Origin: Hybos culiciformis
Lineage: Eukaryota; Arthropoda; Insecta; Diptera; Hybotidae
Length of the DNA: 64,000 nt
Direction: 5' to 3'
Assembly: GCA_964007475.1 (NCBI GenBank)
Contig: OZ023273.1
Span: 121,567,812-121,631,811 of the forward strand
The notes under the pieces were generated by a model. It saw only the letters and a list, made by a program, of their open reading frames with translations. It was not told the origin of the DNA and searched no databases. This document shows positions 33,617 through 47,186 of the stretch, piece by piece (within the stretch, counting starts at the first letter, position 1; each line of letters opens with the position of its first letter). The position numbers and the translations under genes were made by a program.

Positions 33617-34787
33617 TTAATCCTTTGTTGAAAAAAAATCTTCTGCATCATCTGCAGCGTCAAATTCTAAAAAATTAAATGTTGGCATTTCTAGTGGTGG
33701 CAAATCTAGTGGTTCTATTGATATCATATCATTTAATTCATATGATTTAACAAGATTTTCTTCGTCATTATGAAATTTTGTATTATAATTTTTTAAATTG
33801 GATTGTTGTCGATCGGTGTCGTTTTTCCGATTTTTTAATGAGCTATCGCTGTTCTGTGCTGGGGACATTTTTATTATCTCATATTTTTTACGCCACTGAA
33901 TTCTACTAATTTGCCGTTTGTATTCCTCTTCCAAAACAAGAATTAATTGGATGCCTTTTTCAAATCTAATATTTTTTTTTACTTCTTCTATATGAAATAA
34001 CGATTTTTCTAATGATTCAATGGCTTGATCAAATCGATTGCTCTTTAAAAATCTTTGTGCACGCCGCTCATAGAAATCTGCCTACGGAAAAAATTAAAAA
34101 TAAACATTTATCTACATATTTACCTACAATACACATTAAAAAACTAATTAATTTCAAACAAAGAACTAAATTGCATTAGATTCACTCCTCAATTTCTTCT
34201 TTATAGACATAGGGTTCTTGAAAAATATATATTTCAATTAACACCAAAGGCCAAAACAAGGCACAAACAAAATTTCGAAAATATAGTCAATATCAAAAAT
34301 TAAATAGGTAGGTACCTAACTTAACTACCTACATATCTAAACATTTATTTAATGGATCTGGAATTTGGCAAAATATAACTCCAAAGCTACTCGAACTTCT
34401 AAGAACTGGATGAACTACCTCATCAACTGTTTAGCTAAAAGTCCAGTAGGTGATCATAATAGTGTTACATTAAAAATATAGGTAGGTACCTACAATGACT
34501 ACCTAATATTTTTAGAATATTGTGTGTAAATCAGAATTTATGAAACTTTGGGGATTTCAGGATTTCGCATGATTAAGAGTAAGAAGTGGAACTTTAATAA
34601 CATAGCTGAAACTGTTTAGATCTACTACCTACCTACCTACTTATAAAGCAATTTAATGTCGATTTGGGAAACGAGTTCATAGTACAGGTGTATGTAAATA
34701 AGTACCTTGTACCTACGTTCCGATTTTAGTAAGATTTTACCTACATTTCTTTATTTTACCTACCAAATTTAATGGCTCGTTTTCCAT
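33617..34787 (-). CDS. NRBF2: Nuclear receptor-binding factor 2 (NRBF2/Atg38-like)
   Basis: Regulatory subunit of the autophagy-specific class III PI3-kinase complex I (VPS34-ATG14). Two exons: 34764-34787, only eight codons (MENEPLNL), and 33617-34081, total 162 aa. The tiny first exon matches the family start (human MEVMEGPLNL) and has a GTAGGT donor; exon 2 starts at ADFYERRAQRF. Residues about 8-75 form the three-helix MIT domain (FLKSNRFDQAIESLEKSLF, FEKGIQLILVLEEEYKRQIS). The C-terminus LPPLEMPTFNFLEF, then EDFF, resembles the end of vertebrate NRBF2 (LPPLDFP). It is much shorter than the human protein (287 aa) because the central coiled coil is missing. That absence, and the low overall conservation, leave some doubt. 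Confidence 0.8.
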
Positions 34788-35447
34788 ATCTCATAAATTT
34801 ATTTAAATAAAACCGTTTCAGTTTTAATATAAATTATTTAATTATTGAAATAAAAAAAAAAATAATTATAACAAATTTTTGATATGTTTTTTTTTTTTTT
34901 GAAGTTTGGGAGACGATTACGACACTGCCATTCAAGTGATTGTTACAAAAATGAAGCGTCGGCTTGCAGTTAAAGTAAGCCGCAAAATTTCATAGCAACG
35001 CGAACGCAAGCCATTAAACCGGTGCTTCGCAAACCTACTGTTATTTTACATGTGAGATTCACTAGATAAAATACATATTTCACTTTAACAGGCTTATAGA
35101 GAATCAACAAATTAAATGTCAAAACGGTTATATTTTTAAAATCCAAAAGTTTTCTGACTGAAAGGATTTAACGTGAAATTAACCTTTGCTTGGAACTAAC
35201 CTTTGATCTGGCTTTTTAAACAAAAAAAAAGAAGTAAATTATATTTTTGCAAATTATATTCTTGCACCAATCTCTTATCTTTTACTGGTTGTTTCACAAA
35301 AACCTTTCCCTTCAAAACAACCCTGGGAGACAAGCGGGTATAAAAATACGAGAATGAGATAAGTGAATCATATGGGGAACATGTGCAAACTTCGCCATTA
35401 TGTATCATTTTCACAGACACTTGAAAATTTCTTTTATTGCCCATCAC
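34788..35447. other. Divergent intergenic region NRBF2-RIF1, left part
   Basis: A+T-rich, with the NRBF2 promoter presumably at its left edge. A short ATG-started stretch at about 34951 (MKRRLAVK then a GTAAGC donor) could be an exon but nothing continues it. No gene supported. Confidence 0.4.
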
Positions 35448-36170
35448 CAGTGGTGGGATTCAGCCGGTTCGCACCGGTTCGCGCGAACCGTTTCCTAAAA
35501 TATTTAAGATTCGCGCGAACCATTTCCTAAAATTTGTCAGTTCGCGAAACTCGCCTGAAAAAGTTTTGAAATAATTATCACTGTTTTAACAGTCCCTCCG
35601 TGGCAATTTCTCAACTACTCAAAGAATATACAATTTAAATTTGCATTGAAATTTGTATTAAAAATTAAATTTCAATAATATAAAAAAACATGATGTTTGT
35701 CTTTCGGTCTGTGTGTTATCTAAAAATTTAAAAACTACTTTCACACGATGAGTATAACTCGACAGGTGATGCGCGTACAATTTACTTAATTTATGAAGGA
35801 AATACTGGAAAATTTGACAAGCGTTTTACTTATTTATCTGGAAAATCTCCTTTTTCTTTAACTATGTTATGTGAATACTGAGAGTAAAGAACTGAATAAG
35901 AGTAAAAATATGCTTTTACAAAGTAATAAAGGTGTAACAAGCAAGCCTGTTTTGAAATTACAACATTTGGAAAAATCAATCTAAAAATTTATGAATTTTT
36001 TATGAAGGAGAAAGTATATATAAATATATGTATGTTCTGGAAAGATATTTAGAATCTAAATAAAAAAATTAAAACAACTTTTTAGAGCATTCAAAACTAT
36101 AAAAAAAAATGTATAATTTTTTTTTTACGGGATGCGAACCGGTTGTTAAATGTTTTGAATCCCACCACTG
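35448..36170. mobile_element. Non-autonomous hAT-type element CAGTGGTGGGATTCA
   Basis: Ends CAGTGGTGGGATTCA and a near-complement ending CCCACCACTG; perfect 8-bp duplication CCCATCAC at 35440-35447 and 36171-36178. Subterminal GCCGGTTCGC / GCGAACCGG repeats cluster at the left end, with one at the right. 723 bp, no transposase. Confidence 0.92.
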
Positions 36171-36178
36171 CCCATCAC

Positions 36179-37347
36179 ATAATACAAAATAATATAATAA
36201 TATAATAATAAACAAGTATGAAGTATTTCAGTTTTGTAAAATACAAAATAAATAAATACAGCTGATCACGAACATTCTGAATTGAAGTAATGGTATACAC
36301 AGCATTTTCAGAGATGAATATTTGCTCATGAAAATTCGTCAACGAGCAGAAACTTCGTAACGAACTTGTGGGCATACCTTTAACAAATCTATATAAAGAA
36401 ATTTGAAAGAGCAGTACAGGGAAAAATTCCTTAAATTATTATTCTCGTCTCCTTCTTTACTTACTTTTTTTATTTATAAAAAATTGGCGCTAAATTTGTG
36501 ATTGTGTGTGACTGACACAATTATTTTTCTGGGTTTATTTTTTTTAATTTGTTTTGGAAGAAGGAAATAATAAAAAAAAAATTTAATTTAAAAAAAAAAT
36601 CTAAGATTCTTTTTCCGAATAGGCAAACCACATATACTTATTTAGAATCTAGATCTAAAAAAAAAGATATTTTGGTGAAAAAAAATTTAAGGTGAGTCAT
36701 TTTTTATTATCTTACAGTTACAACTTACAACACTTATGTTGTAACAACTACAATATGTATTGATAAAAATGCATCTTCCTAGTTTCTAACCCTATCCCAA
36801 AATCCATAAAAAATAATGCACAGGCATTTTGATATTTTTATAATAATAATTTTAGAAAGACTTAATCAAAATCATAATAATCATAAAATATTAAAGAGTA
36901 AATTTTAATAATAAACAAAATTAAATAAGTAAAATTATAAAAATGAAGCAGAATTGAATTTTCAATTGACCTTTTTTTTTGGCGACAGTTGATCATTATT
37001 AGCTAGATAGGTGTTACATTAATCTAGCTAGGTAAGATCAACAGATAAAATCTGATTAAGCATATTTTTTTTTTTCAATTTTGGGGTTTTCATTTCTTTT
37101 AACAAGATAACTATCTATCTACACCAATCTGGGTATTATATTTCATCGATATTCTTATCTTATTATAATGAAATTTTCAATACCTATTTGACGAATTTTT
37201 TGTAATTACTTAGAGAATTTATGAAAACCTTGAATTTTAAATTAGTAGGCTACACTGAAGAAATTTGAACAAATGATAAAAATGTGTTTTTTATAACAAA
37301 TTTAAACATTATTTTCAGAGTTATCAAATAAATGCAATAATTTTATA
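36179..37347. other. Intergenic region upstream of RIF1
   Basis: About 1.2 kb, A+T-rich with long homopolymer runs. It should contain the RIF1 promoter and 5' UTR (the acceptor-like TTTTCAG at 37313-37319 could end a 5' UTR intron). No other gene seen. Confidence 0.4.
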
Positions 37348-40300
37348 ATGAGCGGTGCTAATGATATATCTGAAGCTTATCAAAATGTATTTCAATCATC
37401 AAAACAGATCATCGATAATAATCAAAGGGATCTGTATATAAATGTAAGTATCTATTAGCACAGAAAAATAAAGTGGTAGGTAGGAATATAAAATATACGT
37501 CTACTACCAAACATATCAAATATTTGTCAAACATATTCATTGAACGCTTTATGTTTTATTTTTAACATATATTTTCAATAGCACATTCACCATATACTTT
37601 GTTAAAGTAGTATACAAAAGGACGGTGGACATATCAGGTATTTTTAATTTGCAATGCGCTATCTCATACTTGAGTATCTCTGATATTAGTTAATTATCTA
37701 CCATTCATACTTATTGTTTTTTATTTTTTATTAAACTCATTAAGTTCGTAAAAAAATCTCTCTTAAGTTTTCATAGAGCCGCCTCCAATTTTTTGGTTTT
37801 TTTTTTTGGTTTGTTTGGTCATTATTACTTTTTACTGTAAAAATATGCATTTGGTACATCTTAACATATTACGAAAACTTTGGGTGCCATATCTTTGATT
37901 TTGAGTTTTGGGAACCACAACTACCCCCTCTTTAAATTTAAGGTATAATGTTTTACTCGTAAACTGCAATATACTTATATGTGGGTACGGTTTTATATCT
38001 AAAATAAAAAAAAAAAATTATTGCTTTACGTACGCTTGAAAAGGGACTTAAGTCCATGCTCCATATACGAGAGTTTCACCATTATGGCTGTATATCAAGT
38101 CACCCACTAACTATAAACACTTGTGCCGAAATTTATTTATTTTACTTTTTTTTCAGATGTTAGATTTACTATGTCGGACGACAAATGCTGCTGCCTTTAA
38201 GTCCAAAAAAGTTTTAACTAATGAAATTATAAAATTTTGGTTAACTGATATTCTTGATTTGGTTTTTGATGAAGATCTCAATATACAAAGAAATGCTATA
38301 TCATCAATGGAGATAATTTTTTCCCAGATTGATCCAAATATTTATCAAAATATGACTGAGTGGCCTGCGATTCGGACAAGCATTGCTCAACTTTACGCAG
38401 AAAAGCTTCATGTGTTACGCGATTCTGGTTCAGATGCTTGGTATAAAATTTGGTGTCTTCTTATTCGAATTTTAAATCAAGAAATTATTAAAAGTACTTC
38501 TATAATAAATACGTTTCTATCTGTTGTTGAACAAGGATTTCGTTCTAACAACCAAGTACGAGAGGAAGCTTTTATCAGCTGGAAGGTGTTAATTGAAATT
38601 TTTGCAGATAACCATGAATTATTGTCGATAAAACGCGTTCGTTTAATCAGTATACCTTTACGATCTTCACACGCGAAGACAGAAAAAACAGCTTTATACA
38701 AATTCAAGGTAATTATTGTTTAATTCACGCTAAATATTTTGATGATATTTTTTAAAGTTTTATTTATTATTCGAAAAAAATTTGTATAATTTTTCGGATT
38801 AATATACCTATGTAATTTTTTTTTCCGTGATTGAAATTCCCAAACTATTATTCAAACTACGAAAAAATTTTGCGTCAGAGTTGTTTCATAATGCGGTAAT
38901 TTTATTTTATAATTTATGCATATTTTTTTTTATAATATGGTATATATTAATAACAAACGCATTGATATTTGATAGTAAGTAAATGGCCATTATCTTTCGA
39001 GATAATTTCTAAGGTCTTCACACAATATATAAACTTGTTAATTAGTTTTAAATTAGTTAATTAGTTAAAAAACAATAACAAAACAAATAAATTACAAAAA
39101 ATTATGAATAATTTAATAATAAACCTATATATAAAATTTAGAAAATGTTCGAGCGGATAATATTAATACGTACCATGAATCGAAACCGGAATATGAAAAA
39201 CACACTCTTGTTGTCTTGTTCGACAAAATTATATTATTAAAATAAAAGATATACGAATGAGAACATAATATATCTTTCTATTATTTTCCAGGCATGGTGG
39301 TATTTTATTGTTAAATTACGAGAGAATGATCAGTTAATGAAGACATCAGATTTTACCTTTGAACCTTTTTTGTTTTTTTGTTTCGGAAAAAATATTGCTG
39401 GAAAAGGAGATTGTGTTCAATCCCAAATTAATCCTTACTCAAATATTAAAGAAATGGCAGTAGTTGCATTAATTGAGATGCTTGGGGCTTCAAAATCAGA
39501 AAATAGGTTCAATTTAGAAAAATTTGAACTAGAAAAATGTGAACATACCATTATTACTACTGATTTAGTAAAAAAATATGCACAATTAATTATTAAAGCA
39601 GTATATGACGCTACATTTATAATTGTAGAACAATTTAGTACAACTCGTAAAAAAATTTTAGAAATACTATGGCGTAATCTTTTTGATCAAATTGTTGAAG
39701 CTAATTGCCCTGATTCATTTGAGGAATGCTGTATAGTCATTAGATTGCTTATTCAAGCTGATTTAGAAAAACCGGAGCTTGTTATTAAAGATGATATAAA
39801 ACGAATAATTAAAATTTTTGGAACAAACCATAAATTTTTGTCAAAACCTGACAATGGATTGCTAGATGTAGACCAAGTTTCCAGAAAAATAATATGTTTT
39901 ACAAATATTTTGTTAAATTATCGGGCGGAATATTTTCCTGACTATGTTGATATTATTAGCCACATCTACACAATAGGAACTTTTTCAGGATCTGTAAAAT
40001 TTTGGGAATTGCTCAGGGCTCTAATGGAAAACTTGTTGAATGATAAAGGTGATTCAGTTATGTGCAATGTTACAGTGAAATTATCAATTTGGAAAAAACT
40101 TTCTGATATAATTACAAAATATTTGAAGGAAAAACTTTTCGAATTTCGATCTCCAGCTAAGGCTCACTTACTAAATAGTTGGATACTTTGGTCATTGGAA
40201 AAATATCACACAAGCGATTTATTAGATGAAGATTTGATGAAGCATTGGAAGCAAATTGTATTGGCCTCTGCAACAGCAGAAGGGCGTGCTAATTTCTTAA

Positions 40301-43300
40301 AACTTTTTATCGATCCATTGAAAGTTTTATGCAATAAGAGAGATGAAATTTTAAATTTGAACGAAATTATATGTATTTTTATATTGTGCGTTGAAAAAGA
40401 CTTTGGTAAGTGAAATTTTTTTTTTCAATATTTATTTCTTAACAGTTTTACTTGATGATGGAAAAATATTGTTTTTGAATGACATTTAAATGACTTTAAA
40501 TTAGGGTTTACGAAAAATTAGGCGACAAACTTAATAATAAAATTAGTAAATAAATAAATAAGTAGTAATATTTTATTATTTATTATTATTAAATGCTTAT
40601 GTGAATTCTATTGCAACAACTATTATATTTTTTATATTGTTTTATTTTAGAAAAAGACAGCTACCCTTTTGAGTTATTCGAATTACTAAAATTGATTTTG
40701 AACAACCAAGCTCAAACAAATTGCAATTATAACAAAATTATTGAGGAGTTTTCTAAATACATTTCGGAATTGCAATCAAAACAAATTGATTTCTTATTTG
40801 AAGATTTAATTTCTATAACAAAAATCATTCAGTCGTCTGAAAAGTCTAAACAAATAACTAAAACCTGTTTCGAATCATATAAGAAGACTGTTCAAGGAAT
40901 ATTAGAAAAAAAATGTAATGCAAATCAATTAAAAGAATTTAAACAAGCTTTAAAATCAAATGATGGATTTGTCATAATACCAAATATCTGGACTATGAAT
41001 CCAGATCGATTAACTGAACATCAGAAAGAAAAAATGAAACAGAGAAAAAATGATCTTCCAGCTTTATATAATGATATGAATTCTCACTCACAAGATGTTC
41101 ATTCGTTAAAATCTTGGACCCCAGATAAGGTTGTTATTGCCAAAAGTAAGAATACCGAAGAAATTGTTTTACCTGGTTCTGAAAACGTTACACAAATGAA
41201 AATGTTTGAAACGGTTATTTGTAATGACGAAATCAATTTTGAAACTGATGTTTTAACCAATAAAAAGGAAAAAAAAGAAAATAAACAAGTTAAGGAAAGG
41301 AAAAAGTCAAGTAAAGATATTGAAGAAAAAAAGAAACAAGAAGACAAATTATCTGAGAAGGATTATGCTTTGCTAAAAAAAATGAAAGTCGACACAACAG
41401 ACATTAAAAAAAGTCTTAAAATCTTGAAAGATTTGAAACATATTAGTATTGACACTATAGAAGGTAATTCTTTCTTAAGATTGCGCGGAGAAAAAATTTC
41501 TTCTAAGATAAAAACTCGTACAATGCGAAAACAGAGTAAAGCTAAATTAAAATCACGTTCATTTTATTCACCAGAAACTGAAGTTAAACGTCCTCGAAGG
41601 AAATCTACAAATCTCACAGAATATGGAAATGAAATACGAAAAAGTACAAGCTCTGACGATGAAGTAGTACAGTCTTCTCAAGAACGGTCTGAATCAGTTA
41701 TATCTAGGAGAGTTAAAAAGCGTTTAACTCTTATGAAGTCTTCGTCAAATAAATCACTAGTGGAAAAAAATGAGAAAATATTGCAAAAAGCTCCCTCACC
41801 CGCTGCAGATTCTGATAAACTTTTGAAAAAATCTATCATTAACAATATTGAAGGTAATATGCAAAACAAAGAAAACGATGTCAAAGAAAAAACATCGAAT
41901 AATTCTAACGGTCAACTGGAAATACTCATGGAAATAAACGTAAGCGATGCGAAGAGTCCCACTGTGAAAAGTTCCAACCTTATTCGATCTGGTTCTGTGG
42001 AAAATTGTACATTAGATCATGAATCGAAAGCAAATGAGTCAAAAACGAAAGAATGTGATGTTTTTATGGAGCATTCATTAACAAAAGAAACTTCATGTAC
42101 AATTGAAGATGCAGAACCAGTTAGTGAAGATGTGGCAAAAAACATTGCCAACGCAGAAACTGAATTAAACACTGATTTGATAATTTTGAGCGAAGAAGAT
42201 GCTATTATAAAGAATTCACTTCGACAGACGAAACTAAGTCCAAGAAAGCGATTGACCTATGACGAAGGAGTTGAGACAAATAAAACAATAAAGTTTGAGC
42301 GTAATGAAGGAATCTATGATTTTATGGAGGATTTCGAAAATACACATATATCACCTATTAAACACAAACTTTCGCCTCATAAAACCATTCTTTCTTCACC
42401 AGATAATTGTGCTGAGTTAACTCAAGAATTTTTGGACGGAACGTTAAATATATCTCCAATTAGAGCCAATACTATCGAAAATAATGATGAGAGTAACATT
42501 TTAGAGTCCATAAATCCACTAGTCGACTCAGTTGGTCATGGAACATTAATTTTCACTGATAAAATTATGACAAAAGAAAATGAATTGGAAACATCTCCAA
42601 ATTCAAAGCGAACTACAAAATGTTCAACAGAATTGGTATGTTTTCATTAGTGACGAAAATTTATTTCAATATTTTAAACTTTTTTGAACATAATATTATT
42701 TTAATACTAAAAAAATATTATTGCATTATAATTTACAATGTCAGGTTTTTATTATGCTGTCGTCCACTTTCGAAGTAAATTTAAAATAAAAATTAAAAAT
42801 CATTCAATTTATATATTCAAGTATCAATAAATTTTAAAATCATTCAATTTATATATTCAAGTAGAGTACAATTCAAATCACTTGACTAATCCGTTATGTA
42901 AAGCTTTCCCTTTCCATTAAAAAATTCCATACAAAATTTAGGGGAAATTATTAAAAAGATCATCCAATTTTGTATGGAATTTTGTAATGGAAAGAGTAAG
43001 CTTTGCATAACGGATTGGTCAAGTGATTTGAATCGTACTCTATCAATAAATTTTAAAAATTTCCTTCACATTTGAGTAGAATGGTTATAAATATGGAAGG
43101 TAGTATTCTTGAATGTTGTGGAAAAGTTTAATCATAATTCCTTGAATTCAAAAGACTTGCTTTACAATGGCAATAAAGATATTTTAAAGATAATCATTGA
43201 CAGTGTTAGATACTTTATTTGGAATTACAGTAACTAAATATTTAATTTCTGTAAGAGAAACATCTTTATTTTTAATTTATTAAATCAATATTATTCTTCT

Positions 43301-45968
43301 ATCTAACCTACCTCAGAAATTTGGAATTAAAATTTTAGTGCGTTTGGGAAAACTACTCGAGATTTTACCCTATGTGAGATTTGCAAAAAATATTCCTTAT
43401 GTTTGGAGTGAATTCAGATTTTTGAGTGCTATACTTCCGATAAATAGAGTTCAATATTGCAGTTAATTTTAATTTTTGGTATAATACAAATACAATTATA
43501 TAAAATTATTATTAACAAACAAAGTTAATTTTTAAGTTTTTTGAAAGTAAATTATTTTCGAAAAACCTAATTGTTCCCTTCTCGACACAAATAATTAATT
43601 AATTAGTATTTATTGTTAATAATAAGTTGTAGATTTTTTTAAACAGTTTGTTCGAAATCGTTTATTCAAATTCAATTTATCAACATCTTTTTGCAGCCAT
43701 CATCTCCACCGAATCGCAAATCAACTAACAATTGTTTTAGCCCCGCTGTTAAGCCTAAATCATATTTAAATGGACGAGGTGCTCAACTGATAAATATGAT
43801 TCGAAATCGTAGTTCGAATAATGGTTGTAACTTGGCATCGTTGTCAAAAACAGATTATGATAATCTTAGTGCACAAAAAAGAAAATTAGAGACGACAAAT
43901 TCGCCAACGAAAAATAATTGTAGTGATTTGACAAATGTTGATTCAATTTTAAAGACTCCACAACCAAGCGATTTATTGACGTTTTCGAAAATTTTACCAT
44001 CGCCCTATGCTAGCCCTTCGACGAGCATACTGAAACGTAGATTTGTTAATGACACTAATAATGAAGAGAATGATTCCAAGCGCAAGAAAGTTAGTTTCAC
44101 GGATCCACCGGTTTCTTTAAGAAAGGAATACGTTCTGCAACCAGAAGAAAATAAATCTACACATTCTGTTCAAGTTGCGTTACACAAGTAAGTAAAATTT
44201 TCTGCAAATACCGAATATGTATAAAATTATTATAATAAACTCTTTTTTGGGCAAAGTGTTGAACAAGATCGCACAGAAAAAGCTTTTTTAATGAAACTTT
44301 TTTCATGTTTATCATACTTCAATTACTTGTTTTGTATCGAATGGTTTCATCAATCTAGTTTTATTAAAATAGTTTTTTCTGGCGCTGCTGACTCAAATAT
44401 TGATAATTGATTTAGCTTCATAAATTTACATTTTCCTATTATTAACTTTTTGCCTTGGCTTTAACGCAACATTTGTTGAACTACAGTTGAAGCTCCTACA
44501 ATACAGTGAAATTTCGCTTCTCAGTCAATTCATCTATTTCATGTTTATGTCTGATACGAAAAATGCCATCTTCATCTGGCACTAAATCAAAAACCGTTCT
44601 AGTTTTCCTTTCATGTAGTTAGCTTCTGTGGTTTTTAGTAACCAAGTTTCACATTTTTAAATCATAACCATTATTTGCACATTTAATGAATTGTATTTAA
44701 TCTACAAAATGACAAATAAATTTTCATTTATACATTATGTATGTAAATAAACTTCTTGGAAAAAAAAATTAATTATACAATATTTTTGCATATTTAAAAT
44801 TTTTTTTATATATAATTATAATTTTTTTTAACACATTTTTGAAGAGATATTAGAAGGGAGAAATGTCTTCAAAAATAGTATTGAAAGGGAAAAATATAGT
44901 AAATGAAAGAATTGTAACACAAAAAAAAAAATAAGTGTTTTCTATAAAATATAAAATAATGTTTATTAATGTGTCAACTCTTACAAGAAATTATCATTAG
45001 TTCATATTAATAAGATTCTTTTAGAAAAAAAAATTCTCAATTTATTTGTTCAAAAATCCGTACAAAATTACATACACAAAATTTACGATAACCTTCATTC
45101 GTCCAAGTAAAATTAGATACGTTGAAATTATTTATATTATTTTTTTATTAACAGACTCTTACAACATGAAAAAACAAGTACTCCTGAACAGTCAAACAAA
45201 CATTATTTGAAACGTAAAGGTCGTGTTGATAGTATGTTGGAAATAGCTAAATTCAACGAGAATTCTCCAGATAATAAAAAAGCTGTAGATATTAGTATCG
45301 AAACTAAAACAAATTTAAAAGAAGAACAGAAATTGAATGAAAAAACTTGTCATGATATGGATAGTCTCAAATGGAATAATATATCTAATGAAAATCAAGG
45401 AGGAACAAATATTAGTGATCGACAAAGTAGTGAGTTGACTTCTACACCGACATTAGTTTTTCATGACGAAAAGTCCTGCCTAGAACATATTTTACAAAAG
45501 TATAGCTTGAATGATTTAATTGAAAATTATCTTGAAAAATTTTCAACAATATCATTTAATTCAATGCCAATGACCACAATTCATTTAATAGTCAAGGAAA
45601 TATCTAACTCAATGGAATTAGACTCAAAAATAAAATCGAATGTATTGGAAACATTGTCTGAGAACCACCCAAAAGAGTTTCTTGACCATGCAATTCAAGA
45701 GAATTTATCATCAGTTGTATGTGACAGATTGACTTCTACAGCTGTGATTAACTACGTTTTTGAAAAATCAAAAATTAACGGAGGATATCGAAAAACTGTA
45801 ATGACTAAAATATTTGAAATTTTACAAATGGATAAATTTATGGCCGAAAAATTAGATTTAGTTGAAAGTTTGCTGACGTCGCGGTTACAAATAAGCAATG
45901 AAGAAATTTTAAATTATATACAAATTTTGACACAGCAGCGATCAACGAATGATACAACAGACAAATAA
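37348..45968 (+). CDS. RIF1: Telomere-associated protein RIF1 homologue
   Basis: Large chromatin protein that recruits protein phosphatase 1 to set replication timing and acts in double-strand-break repair. Six exons: 37348-37443, 38157-38708, 39292-40405, 40651-42635, 43697-44187 and 45155-45968, 1683 aa, phases consistent. Residues about 30-700 are alpha-helical HEAT-like repeats (the Rif1 N-terminal domain). Exon 4 ends in a long charged, disordered region with many SP sites. Exon 5 carries PP1-docking signals: SILK at about 1332 and again at 1359 (SILKRR), then KVSF at 1380 (KKVSFTDPP). In animals this SILK-RVxF pair sits near the C-terminus, as here. The last exon has the conserved C-terminal region (CLEHILQKYSLNDLIENYL). 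The upstream limit of exon 1 (MSGANDISEAYQNVF) is inferred from phase. Confidence 0.88.
42800..42863. repeat. 40-bp tandem duplication, RIF1 intron 4
   Basis: The unit TCATTCAATTTATATATTCA (then AGTATCAATAAATTTTAAAA) occurs at 42800-42839 and starts again at 42840. The second copy is interrupted by a MITE at its TA and resumes at 43041. Confidence 0.85.
42864..43040. mobile_element. TA-flanked MITE in RIF1 intron 4
   Basis: 177 bp with roughly 60-bp terminal inverted repeats (GAGTACAATTCAAATCACTT and its near-complement ending GTACTC). TA lies on both sides (42862-42863, 43041-43042). The left copy of the surrounding 40-bp duplication shows the uninterrupted sequence CAAGTATCAATAA, proving insertion at a single TA that became duplicated. 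Tc1/mariner-type mobilisation is inferred. Confidence 0.9.
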
Positions 45969-47186
45969 AGTAGTGCATATTCATTGCGTAGATTTAAAAT
46001 TAAATATTTTTTTTGTTCTACATTCTTATTAAACACAATCATTAAAACATTTTTTATCATAACATAATTAATAAAACAATCAATATTAAAAATAACATAC
46101 CTTTTTTTACTTGATATTTATATTATAGCAAAATGAGATAAAGTTTACACAGTATTTTTAAGCCATGTAAAAGCTTTAACGAATAAACGCGATTTAATTT
46201 GAAAGCCAACTGAAATAACTGTTTTGAATCAAAAATTGAATTCAAATTCCTGATACATTTTTATTCCTTGTTTTTTTTTTTTAATTTTGCTTTTTTGATT
46301 TTTTTTTAATGTTAATTTTTTTGATTTTTGAGATTAAATATAATTTTTATAGAACAATATTAACGTATCGAAGATTAATGGTACCTATAGTTATATAATG
46401 CCCAATTTTCATTAAATTGAATTTAGAAAGCTAAATCACAAAATAAATTCTAATATCCAATAAATTGATAAGAGAATGACATTATATAAAGTTGTGCTAT
46501 ATGTATATAATATACATAGTACATTATATATTAGTATATGTAAGAAGAGAAAATTTTGAAGATAATGTTAGTGGAGAATTTTTATCTAGGCGGTAGCCGG
46601 TGCATTTACCACATTAAATTGCTGGTCAGAAAATTATATGATATGAATTATGTTTTTTTATACTTTTTTTAATGTATGTACAAATAAGTAAATAATATAA
46701 TGTGAATGAAAAAGAAAGTTTCTTTTATTTAAGTATATTCCTATTCACACACGATACATTATGTACCATATTAAGTATATTATTTCCTATATATTCTAGG
46801 AATCAGGTCGTTGAATTGGGTTTTATTTTGCTTTTTGTATCAAATGTTACTAATTAAAAAAATATAAATCTGTGATACATTTTTACTTCCTTCTTTTGTA
46901 GAATATGCGCAGTATTTGAATGAAATCTATTCTACGAAATATGTAAATATTAAAATCTACCTTTAGGTTTAAAGAAGACTAAATGAACATTACGGAAATA
47001 TAAGTCGTGTGTTATCTTATTTTTTGCTCAAATTTTATAAAAATAATTTCTAAAATATAAATTAAAAATATATCAAAAATATAAATAAAAATTATTATGT
47101 TTTAATTAAATAAAACGTCGTCGATAAAAATTTTAGACTAAATATATTATCAAAGAGTGTAATTAAAGTAAACAAAATTTATAGTT
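45969..47186. other. Intergenic region between RIF1 and the SKA2-like gene
   Basis: 1.2 kb of A+T-rich sequence with several AATAAA signals just after the RIF1 stop (46027-46090). No other gene or structured repeat noticed. Confidence 0.5.

Noticed and set aside
37780..37990. Possible further CTGCAG-family MITE arm in RIF1 intron 1
   Set aside because: Blocks such as GAGTTTTGGGAACCACAACT and CGTAAACTGCAATAT are suggestive, but divergence is too high for a firm call by eye.
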